This document shows, piece by piece, positions 1 to 4,806 of a stretch of 5,387 nt of DNA. A program made the translations under genes and the position numbers. The stretch's first letter is position 1. Each line of letters starts with the position of its first letter. Origin of the DNA: Chloroflexota bacterium (GTDB lineage Bacteria; Chloroflexota; Anaerolineae; UBA7937; B3-Chlor); the NCBI GenBank assembly GCA_030616025.1, contig JAUWYD010000100.1:1-5387 (forward strand). The letters run 5' to 3'. Under the pieces are notes generated by a model that was not told the origin of the DNA, did not search any database, and worked only from the letters and a program-made list of their open reading frames with translations.

Positions 1-827
1 GACCACACCGGGTAGTGGTCATGCACGTTCTCGGTGAGCACCCGGTTGTTCGGCCCTTCCACCGTCGTCATACTCAACCCGTGATCACCATTATAGGCTA
101 TCCACTCTCCATCCACGGACCAGGTGGGGGAAAACGAGAAACGATCGCAATAAGGTTGACGGAAATAGCCATCACCCACGTCCACTACGCCGATATGCCA
201 CTCCTGCTGAACCAGGGGAGGAATGAGCACGAAGCAACCATATCCCGCGATGCACTCCTTCCAAGGCGCCGTCATGCCTTCCGTCTCGAAATAGAAGGCT
301 ATTTGCCTTCCATCCGGTGACCAGACGGGGCTCCGGGCCACACTGGAACTGAATACCAGCATTTCGTTACCGCCGTCGGCATTGATGGTGTAGATGCCCC
401 AAGGAGTCGTCCAGCGGGAAAAGGCTATCTGGCCCCCGTCGGGGGACCAACTGGGGTCCAAACCACTAGTCAAGCGCGTCAGATTGGTGCCGTCGGCCTT
501 CACCCTGTATATGTCCCCCCCACTCGCCACTTGAAAGACGAAGCGACCTTGCAGCGTGGGTGTCGGCGTAGGAGTCGGTGGCATAGGCCTCGGGGTCGCA
601 GTGGCCCTTGGCGTACTCGTCGGCGGTACGGGCGTAGGGGTTGGCGTGTTGGTCGGCGGTATCGCCGTGGGTGTCGGCGTATGGGTTGGGATAGCGGTGG
701 GCGTCGCGGTAGGCGGAACTGGAGTAGCAGTCGGCGAAGCCTCCTCACCAATCCCCGAAGGTAGTATGTCCACACAACCGGTCAACAAGAGCGCGAGCAC
801 GCACAGTAACAGAATCTTGCGCTTCAT
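1..827 (-). CDS. Lipoprotein with Pro/Thr-rich stalk and TolB-like (PD40/WD40-type) beta-propeller, 3' end cut by window edge
   Basis: 275 codons are visible and the frame is still open at the left edge. Residues 1-18 are a lipoprotein signal peptide: Lys/Arg at 2-4, a hydrophobic core and a lipobox LTGC with the lipidated Cys at 18. Residues 31-91 are almost only Pro, Thr, Ala and Ser, an extended stalk. From about residue 93 there are propeller repeats: SWSPDGGQIAFS (126-137), VWSPDGRQIAFY (168-179), TWSVDGEWIAYN (235-246) and the start of a fourth (PVW, 273-275). Each is preceded by an IYRVKADG or IYTINADG type strand. This is the PD40 pattern of TolB-like propellers. The protein should be anchored on the outer face of a membrane with the propeller exposed. 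The ATG at 827 is chosen for its strong ribosome binding site and clean signal peptide. It is the last visible gene of the export operon. A sensing or binding role is inference; PD40 propellers have no single known function. Confidence 0.88.
   Translation of the reverse strand, partial: MKRKILLLCVLALLLTGCVDILPSGIGEEASPTATPVPPTATPTAIPTHTPTPTAIPPTNTPTPTPVPPTSTPRATATPRPMPPTPTPTPTLQGRFVFQVASGGDIYRVKADGTNLTRLTSGLDPSWSPDGGQIAFSRWTTPWGIYTINADGGNEMLVFSSSVARSPVWSPDGRQIAFYFETEGMTAPWKECIAGYGCFVLIPPLVQQEWHIGVVDVGDGYFRQPYCDRFSFSPTWSVDGEWIAYNGDHGLSMTTVEGPNNRVLTENVHDHYPVW
555..737 (-). repeat. Low-complexity Pro/Thr-coding repeat (stalk of the lipoprotein)
   Basis: This stretch encodes residues 31-91 of the lipoprotein. 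Short units built from ACG/ACC/ACT (Thr) and CCG/CCC/CCT (Pro) codons recur, with imperfect longer units of about 10-12 residues such as PTPTAIPP and PTPTPVPP. On the plus strand it appears as GTCGGCGT-like repeats, which create a long false Gly/Val-rich reading frame. Such tracts can change length by slippage or recombination. Confidence 0.85.
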
Positions 828-828
828 C

Positions 829-1977
829 CTATTCACCTCCCACAAAGATGTCTACGAAGGCAGTCATCCCCCAGCGCAAGCCGGGGTCCTGTTCCTCCAG
901 CTCAAGGGTGACCCTGTAGTTGGTACCCCCCTGCTCCAGACTGGCCATAGGCGCCATCCGGGTCACCACACTCTGTATGCTTCGTTCGGGCAGGGCGTCG
1001 AAGGTCAATTCCACTCCCTGTCCCTCCTGGATCAGGTATATGTCTATCTCATTCAGGTCCGTGGTCTCTATCTTGAACTCGCTCACATCACCGAGTACAA
1101 CAGCCGGGGCGCCCGGACTCACCATCTCTCCTTCTCTCACACGAAGGGCACCGATAGTTCCTGCGAATGGTGCGCTCAAGCCCGCGTCCTCAACGGCAGA
1201 CAGAGCCTGTGACAGAGCCAGTTCCGCTTGGGCTACTTGTGCGTCCGCCACGGCCACTTCTTCCGGCCTGGCGCCGGCCCTCAGCAATGCCAGGGACGCA
1301 CGCGCCCTGTCCACACCCGCCTGCGCCACGGCCACATCCTCAGCCGATGGCCCCCGCACGAGTGCCTCGTAGATGGCTCTGGCTATTTCGTACTCCACCG
1401 TAGCCTGCTGCAAAGCCAGCGCCTGAGGCATCTCCGCGATTTCCTCCAGCCAGGATACCTCGTCGTACGCCGCCTGAGCCTGCTGTACCGCAAGCGAAGC
1501 CGTCTCAAGCGCGCCCCTCGCAGCGGTGATCTCTTCCCGGCTGGCTCCTGACCTCAGCTTGCCCAACTCTGCTTGTGCCGCGGCCAAACTAGCCTGACCT
1601 ACGGCCAGTTCTTCGGTTCTCGGCGCCGCCTCGACTTGGGTCAGAGCAGCCTGAGCTGTGCCCAGGGCTGCCTCGGCCTGGGCCACCGCCTCTTCCAAGT
1701 CGCTATTGTCCAATTGCACCAACAACTGTCCTTCTTGAACTTGATCTCCCTCCTCAACCAGTACCTCTTCGACCACTCCACCCATCTTGAAGCTTAGACT
1801 GGCGAAGCCGAAAGGTAGTACCACACCGGTCGCAGAGACAACTCTCGTTACTTCCTCTTCCGGCTCGTCGACAGTATCCGCGTCCGGTTGAGGAGCCAAG
1901 TAGGCGGTGTAGATCCAGGCGGCAGCGGCCAGGGCGGCAACTGCCAAGACTACTCCAATGACGACCTTCTTCACCAT
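829..1977 (-). CDS. HlyD/MacA-like membrane-fusion (periplasmic adaptor) protein
   Basis: The product has 382 residues. Residues 4-25 form one N-terminal transmembrane anchor. A first lipoyl-like half motif lies at about 66-93 (GGVVEEVLVEEGDQVQEGQ, then LLVQLD). A long Ala/Glu/Gln-rich coiled-coil hairpin runs from about 94 to 265, and the second lipoyl half at about 267-296 (LSAPFAGTIGALRVREGEMV). A beta-barrel follows (about 300-345, including the family-typical EIDIYLIQEGQ) and a short C-terminal beta region. This order is that of HlyD/RND/MacA adaptors, which link an inner-membrane exporter to outer components. The coiled coil contains recurring units like GARPEEVAVA, also typical of YbhG-like adaptors. 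The gene starts 42 bases after the permease stop, has a GAGGAG ribosome binding site six bases before ATG, and ends one base before the lipoprotein gene. The partner is very likely the upstream permease. The substrate is unknown. In a single-membrane organism it would act without a TolC-like channel. Confidence 0.93.
   Translation of the reverse strand: MVKKVVIGVVLAVAALAAAAWIYTAYLAPQPDADTVDEPEEEVTRVVSATGVVLPFGFASLSFKMGGVVEEVLVEEGDQVQEGQLLVQLDNSDLEEAVAQAEAALGTAQAALTQVEAAPRTEELAVGQASLAAAQAELGKLRSGASREEITAARGALETASLAVQQAQAAYDEVSWLEEIAEMPQALALQQATVEYEIARAIYEALVRGPSAEDVAVAQAGVDRARASLALLRAGARPEEVAVADAQVAQAELALSQALSAVEDAGLSAPFAGTIGALRVREGEMVSPGAPAVVLGDVSEFKIETTDLNEIDIYLIQEGQGVELTFDALPERSIQSVVTRMAPMASLEQGGTNYRVTLELEEQDPGLRWGMTAFVDIFVGGE
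834..840 (-). promoter_or_regulatory. Ribosome binding site of the lipoprotein gene, inside the end of the adaptor gene
   Basis: The minus strand reads GGAGGTG, then six bases, then ATG at 827-825. The motif lies in the final Gly-Gly-Glu codons of the adaptor gene, whose TAG stop (829-831) falls within the spacer. Only one base separates stop and start. Ribosomes ending the adaptor can therefore start the lipoprotein directly, which suggests translational coupling and roughly matched output. Confidence 0.85.
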
Positions 1978-1983
1978 GAATGA

Positions 1984-1989
1984 CTCCTC
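1984..1989 (-). promoter_or_regulatory. Ribosome binding site of the adaptor gene
   Basis: The minus strand reads GAGGAG, six bases before the ATG at 1977-1975. It lies in the 42-base gap after the permease stop codon. Position and spacing support the chosen start, and the encoded N-terminus (Met-Val-Lys-Lys followed by a hydrophobic stretch) agrees. Confidence 0.8.
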
Positions 1990-2019
1990 ATCAGTACACC
2001 CTCATCGTCAGGCTTCCAG

Positions 2020-4248
2020 CTATTCGTATCTCAGTGCCTCCAAGGGATCCAAACGCGAAGCCCACCAGGCGGGATAGAGGCTCGCGATTGCGCCCAAGAC
2101 CAGAGCCAGCACCAAAGCTCTCAACATCAGTTCCGGGGAATAGCGAGGCTCCAGAATGGCACCGAACATAGGTATCATTGTCAGCAGCCTACCCAACCCT
2201 ATCCCCAGCACGATACCCGCCAGGCCACCGAGGCCCCCGAGGAGGATCGCCTCCCTGACGATCATCCCCAACACCCTCGTCCGCCGCCACCCAAGGGCCC
2301 TCAGTACGCCTATCTCCCTCGTTCGCTCGAAGACGGACATGAACACGGTATTCATCATCCCGATCCCGCCCACCAGCAAGGCCAGGAAAGATATCCCCGC
2401 TATCATGGCGTCCATTGTACGCAAATCCGGCAAACTCTCGGCGAACTCCGCAGTCTTGGAGACCGAGATCTCGGGAAAACGCTCCTCCAGCTCCGCCAGG
2501 ACAGTGTCCACTTGTCGGGGATCCCGCAGCCTCATTGCCAAAAAGCTGACCTGACGAGGCCGCCCTGCCAGAGCCTGAGCCTCCCGCAAGGAGATGACGA
2601 TCCCAATATCTTCGAAGGGCACTCCCGTTTCGAAGATGCCGACGATCCGGTAGCGACTCCCCGCTATGTTGATGGTCTCGCCCACATCCTTGTTCAGGCT
2701 GTCGGCCAACAGGCGACCCATGATGGTTTGCCGGTTGGCGCTCAACCCCTCCCCTTCCACTATCTTGAAATGATTGATGGCATCCTCGTGCGGATTGTAG
2801 CCGGAGATGATTAGCATGGGAGTGTCTTCACTAGCGACAGCGCTGAATATCAAGCCGGACACGCTTTTCACCTCTGGGATGGTCGCAATCCTCTTGGCAA
2901 CCCTTTCATCGATGGAGCTGTACTGCATGTCAGAGATATTGGCCTCCACAGCCAGCAGATCCGCCTGTCCCCCGCCTCCCAACCCGGTGATCTGTTCGCC
3001 CATTCCCTCGGCTAGCCCGCCCAGCGCCACTATTGCTGCTATGGCAACGCCTATGCCCACTATGGTAAGCACGCTGCGCGCCCTGCGCCGCATCAGATTC
3101 CTGACGATCATCCCGCCTGGCCACCGCCTCGACCCACTACCTCCTCTGTCGGCATCATACTGCATGGCCAGTAGAGGGTCGAGTTGCGAGGCCCGCCAGG
3201 CAGGATAAAGCCCTCCTATGGCCCCCAACCCCAGAGCTACTAGAAAGGCCTGAACGAACAAGCTCAGCGAGAACTTGCCCTGCATTAGCCCGGCTGTGGC
3301 TGGCATACTGCCGAAGAGCTTGACCATACCCACGCCCAGCGCAGCTCCTAGTATCCCCCCCATCAGGCTGAGAGCGATGGACTCCATCAGGATCATACGC
3401 AGCACCCTGCCCCTACGCCAGCCCAAAGCCCGCAAGAGCCCTATCTCCCTGGTGCGCTCGTAGATGGACATCAGCACGGCGTTCATCATTCCCACACCAC
3501 CGATGAGGATGGCGATGAAGGAGATGCCCCAGGCGAAGCCGCCGACTGCCTGCGTCAGCAACTCCTGATTGGCAAATTCGCCCGACCTAGCCACGGAGAG
3601 ATCGGGAAAGCGACGCTCGATCCTCTCTGTTACCTCATCCGCATCCTCGACCTGCTTCAACTGAACATGAAGCACATTCACTTGGTGAGGTTTCTTCAGC
3701 ATCGCCTGGGCATCGCCCAATGTGACGACCCCTCCCGCATCCTCGAAGTTCGCTCCCGTTTCATAGATGCCCACGATACGATAGGCACTGTCGTATATCC
3801 TTATGCTATCGCCGACTCCTCTGTTGAAGCTGTCGGAGGCTATCTTGCCGATGATGATCTCGTGCCTCGATCTGGAAGTCAGACCATCACCCTCGATTAT
3901 CTTGAAACGCTCGATCGCGAACCGATCCGGATCGTAGCCAAACACGTAGAAGTAGGGGATGCCCTCACTAGTGACCGCCCCGAAGAGCATGCCTGAGACG
4001 CGCTTCACCCCCGGCAGATTGGTCACCTCGTCGCCCACACTCTCGTCAACAACGCTGGTGCTGGGGTCCATGGCATCTGCCTGGGAGAGCACCAGATCCG
4101 CTTCACTTCCTGAAAACAGCTCTGTGTAGCCGCTGACCAACCCGTTGCCGATGGCCACAAATGCCACGATTGACGCAACCCCCAGGCTGACGCCCACCAA
4201 GGTCAATGCCGTGCGTGTTTTTCTTCGCCAAAGGTTCCTGAAAATCAT
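2020..4248 (-). CDS. Fused double MacB/LolCE/FtsX-type ABC transporter permease
   Basis: The product has 742 residues in two homologous halves, about 1-363 and 380-742, joined by a Gly/Ser/Arg-rich linker (364-379). Each half has an N-terminal transmembrane helix after a basic motif (MIFRNLWRRKTRT; MIVRNLMRRRARS), an extracytoplasmic MacB-type domain of about 200 residues, and a C-terminal FtsX domain with three helices. Predicted helices are near 14-36, 236-260, 284-308, 328-350, 391-412, 613-637, 661-690 and 708-728. The region after the second helix of each half (ERTREIGLLRALGWRR at 264-279; ERTREIGVLRALGWRR at 641-656) corresponds to the loop that contacts the ATPase in this family. Ordinary relatives are about 400-residue proteins with four helices that dimerise; here one chain provides both halves. 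It is first in the operon, 37 or so bases after a predicted start site. The ribosome binding site is weak. No nucleotide-binding domain is present, so a separate ATPase is required. Substrate unknown. Confidence 0.93.
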   Translation of the reverse strand: MIFRNLWRRKTRTALTLVGVSLGVASIVAFVAIGNGLVSGYTELFSGSEADLVLSQADAMDPSTSVVDESVGDEVTNLPGVKRVSGMLFGAVTSEGIPYFYVFGYDPDRFAIERFKIIEGDGLTSRSRHEIIIGKIASDSFNRGVGDSIRIYDSAYRIVGIYETGANFEDAGGVVTLGDAQAMLKKPHQVNVLHVQLKQVEDADEVTERIERRFPDLSVARSGEFANQELLTQAVGGFAWGISFIAILIGGVGMMNAVLMSIYERTREIGLLRALGWRRGRVLRMILMESIALSLMGGILGAALGVGMVKLFGSMPATAGLMQGKFSLSLFVQAFLVALGLGAIGGLYPAWRASQLDPLLAMQYDADRGGSGSRRWPGGMIVRNLMRRRARSVLTIVGIGVAIAAIVALGGLAEGMGEQITGLGGGGQADLLAVEANISDMQYSSIDERVAKRIATIPEVKSVSGLIFSAVASEDTPMLIISGYNPHEDAINHFKIVEGEGLSANRQTIMGRLLADSLNKDVGETINIAGSRYRIVGIFETGVPFEDIGIVISLREAQALAGRPRQVSFLAMRLRDPRQVDTVLAELEERFPEISVSKTAEFAESLPDLRTMDAMIAGISFLALLVGGIGMMNTVFMSVFERTREIGVLRALGWRRTRVLGMIVREAILLGGLGGLAGIVLGIGLGRLLTMIPMFGAILEPRYSPELMLRALVLALVLGAIASLYPAWWASRLDPLEALRYE
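3094..3159 (-). other. Junction between the two permease halves
   Basis: This covers residues 364-385 of the permease: a Gly/Ser/Arg/Pro-rich linker followed by Met380 and the basic motif that opens the second half. The linker replaces the end-plus-start expected of two separate genes, and an ATG (3111-3109) still sits exactly where a separate second gene would begin. The bases before that ATG are G-rich (GGCGGG) but not a good ribosome binding site, so I read it as a fusion scar and not an active start. Confidence 0.6.
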
Positions 4249-4283
4249 CTATCTCGACCAGTAGGTGCAAGTAGTTTGCATTA

Positions 4284-4298
4284 GCATATAAATTATGC
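4284..4298. promoter_or_regulatory. Inverted repeat over the -10 box and start site, possible operator
   Basis: The plus strand reads GCATA, five bases (TAAAT), TATGC: a perfect five-base-arm dyad. It covers the -10 box (4292-4297) and the expected transcription start near 4285. A protein bound here would block the polymerase. The arms are short and the area AT-rich, so chance is a real alternative. Confidence 0.35.
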
Positions 4299-4320
4299 CA
4301 CCCAGGTCTCCACTTGTCAA
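4292..4320 (-). promoter_or_regulatory. Sigma-70-type promoter of the permease-adaptor-lipoprotein operon
   Basis: On the minus strand the -35 box is TTGACA (4320-4315, perfect consensus), the spacer is 17 bases and the -10 box is CATAAT (4297-4292, five of six). Transcription would start near 4285, giving a leader of about 37 bases before the permease ATG at 4248. The position, orientation and spacing all fit an operon promoter. The sequence is direct evidence; activity is inferred. Confidence 0.78.
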
Positions 4321-4408
4321 GCCACCGCTTGAGACGTCATTCGCACCAATCACGTCCGCCCTCATCTCCGCAACAACTCTTGGACTCGATCTGAGTGCCA
4401 CCGGACTT

Positions 4409-4432
4409 ACGTGGTCATCCATTATACCACGT
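4409..4432. promoter_or_regulatory. Inverted repeat enclosing the distal -10 box, possible operator
   Basis: Seven-base perfect arms, ACGTGGT (4409-4415) and ACCACGT (4426-4432), are separated by ten bases. The -10 hexamer lies at 4421-4426, within the dyad and touching the right arm. Arm length and placement fit a repressor site centred on the promoter. The motif TGGTCA inside it (4412-4417) also occurs in the palindrome at 4683-4700, a weak hint of a shared binding protein. Confidence 0.4.
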
Positions 4433-4450
4433 TTGCCCTGCCTCTGTCTC
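4421..4450 (-). promoter_or_regulatory. Possible distal promoter with extended -10 box
   Basis: The minus strand has TGGTATAAT (4429-4421), an extended -10 with a perfect TATAAT. The best -35 is GAGACA (4450-4445, four of six) with an 18-base spacer. Transcription would begin near 4414 and run into the permease gene with a leader of about 165 bases. It could be a second operon promoter. The weak -35 keeps confidence moderate. Confidence 0.45.
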
Positions 4451-4530
4451 AATCCGCCTCTCAGCCGCAACAAACAACCCTCCAACGCTGACCGTTGGAT
4501 TTGCAGCCTCGTCCAGCACCATCAGCCCCT

Positions 4531-4590
4531 GCTGGCGTTCCAGACATCCGCGGAGCGCCAGCCGTTCCTGGCTCTTGCCGATCGGCTGGC
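4531..4590. other. Two mutually exclusive potential hairpins
   Basis: GCTGGCG (4531-4537) can pair with CGCCAGC (4556-4562). The middle segment, extended to GCCAGCCG (4557-4564), can instead pair with CGGCTGGC (4583-4590). Both loops are 18 bases. Because the middle strand is shared, only one stem can form at a time, the layout of an attenuator or switch. No terminator-like T-tract follows, so a regulatory role is only a possibility. Confidence 0.25.
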
Positions 4591-4682
4591 AAATGTCTTC
4601 TGATTCCAGTATACAACAGCCCTCTCCTGGAGGCATCGGCCACTTGGAGGATTCCGCCATTGGCCGGGTGGCTAATCTTCTT

Positions 4683-4700
4683 CTTGGTCACGTGACCAAG
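4683..4700. promoter_or_regulatory. Perfect 18-bp palindrome, likely protein-binding site
   Basis: CTTGGTCACGTGACCAAG is identical to its own reverse complement over all 18 bases, with no loop. Loopless palindromes of this length are typical of sites for dimeric DNA-binding proteins and fit a terminator poorly, since no T-tract follows on either strand. It is 435 bases upstream of the permease start. Confidence 0.55.
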
Positions 4701-4721
4701 GGCACTTTGCCCGAAGTGCCC
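4700..4721. repeat. Hairpin-forming dyad next to the palindrome
   Basis: GGGCACTT (4700-4707) and AAGTGCCC (4714-4721) form an eight-base-pair stem with a six-base loop. It directly abuts the 18-bp palindrome. Neither strand has a T-tract after it, so it is not a standard terminator; it could protect the 3' end of the upstream transcript or be a second protein site. Confidence 0.5.
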
Positions 4722-4744
4722 CCACGGTTACCTTTCCCTTGACA

Positions 4745-4777
4745 GGAAAAGAGAAAGGAGAGGCACTGCACCTCTCC
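4745..4777 (-). terminator. Intrinsic terminator of the winged-helix regulator gene
   Basis: On the minus strand, 29 bases after the regulator stop codon, GGAGAGG and CCTCTCC form a seven-base-pair GC-rich stem with a seven-base loop (4757-4777). TTTCTCTTTTCC follows (4756-4745). Stem, loop and U-rich tail in that order are a standard Rho-independent terminator, though the tail is interrupted by C. It separates the regulator transcript from the export operon. Confidence 0.72.
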
Positions 4778-4806
4778 ATTGATACAATGCCACAGTGCGG
4801 CAGTGA

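Larger units (their letters stand above)
4249..4806. other. Intergenic control region of 558 bases without a convincing gene
   Basis: Between the regulator stop and the permease start I see no frame with a family motif plus a ribosome binding site. From right to left the region holds an intrinsic terminator (4745-4777), a short dyad (4700-4721), an 18-bp palindrome (4683-4700), two overlapping long-loop hairpins (4531-4590), a seven-base-pair hairpin (TCCAACG/CGTTGGA, 4481-4499), a distal extended -10 box in a dyad (4409-4432) and the operon promoter (4292-4320). An 81-codon minus frame (4415-4660) is the only one worth a second look. No tRNA or known riboswitch was recognised. Confidence 0.7.

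Noticed and set aside
555..737. The regular repeats as a CRISPR array
   Set aside because: The units are short and imperfect, have no spacers of constant length, and lie in frame inside a gene as Pro/Thr codons.
556..1212. Long plus-strand frame rich in Gly and Val at its start
   Set aside because: It is the antisense shadow of the Pro/Thr stalk and of the adaptor C-terminus. The repeat-like look comes from the codon pattern on the other strand.
3109..3111. Internal start at Met380 making a separate second permease
   Set aside because: The preceding bases give no good ribosome binding site and the frame runs through the linker without a stop, so a single fused product is the simpler reading.
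4249..4485. A 78-codon minus-strand frame whose stop directly touches the permease ATG
   Set aside because: It has no ribosome binding site or recognisable motif and runs through both candidate promoters. The abutting stop is most simply chance.
4481..4499. TCCAACG/CGTTGGA hairpin as a terminator on the minus strand
   Set aside because: The following sequence is GGGTTGTTTGTT, too G-rich for a proper U-tract, and no gene clearly ends just before it.
4700..4721. The GGGCACTT/AAGTGCCC stem as an intrinsic terminator
   Set aside because: Neither strand has a T-rich tract directly after the stem. The true terminator candidate is the stem at 4757-4777.
4739..4788. Plus-strand TTGACA (4739-4744) and TACAAT (4783-4788) as a promoter
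   Set aside because: The gap is 38 bases, far from the usual 16-18, and no plus-strand gene follows. The TTGACA overlaps the region just past the terminator tail.
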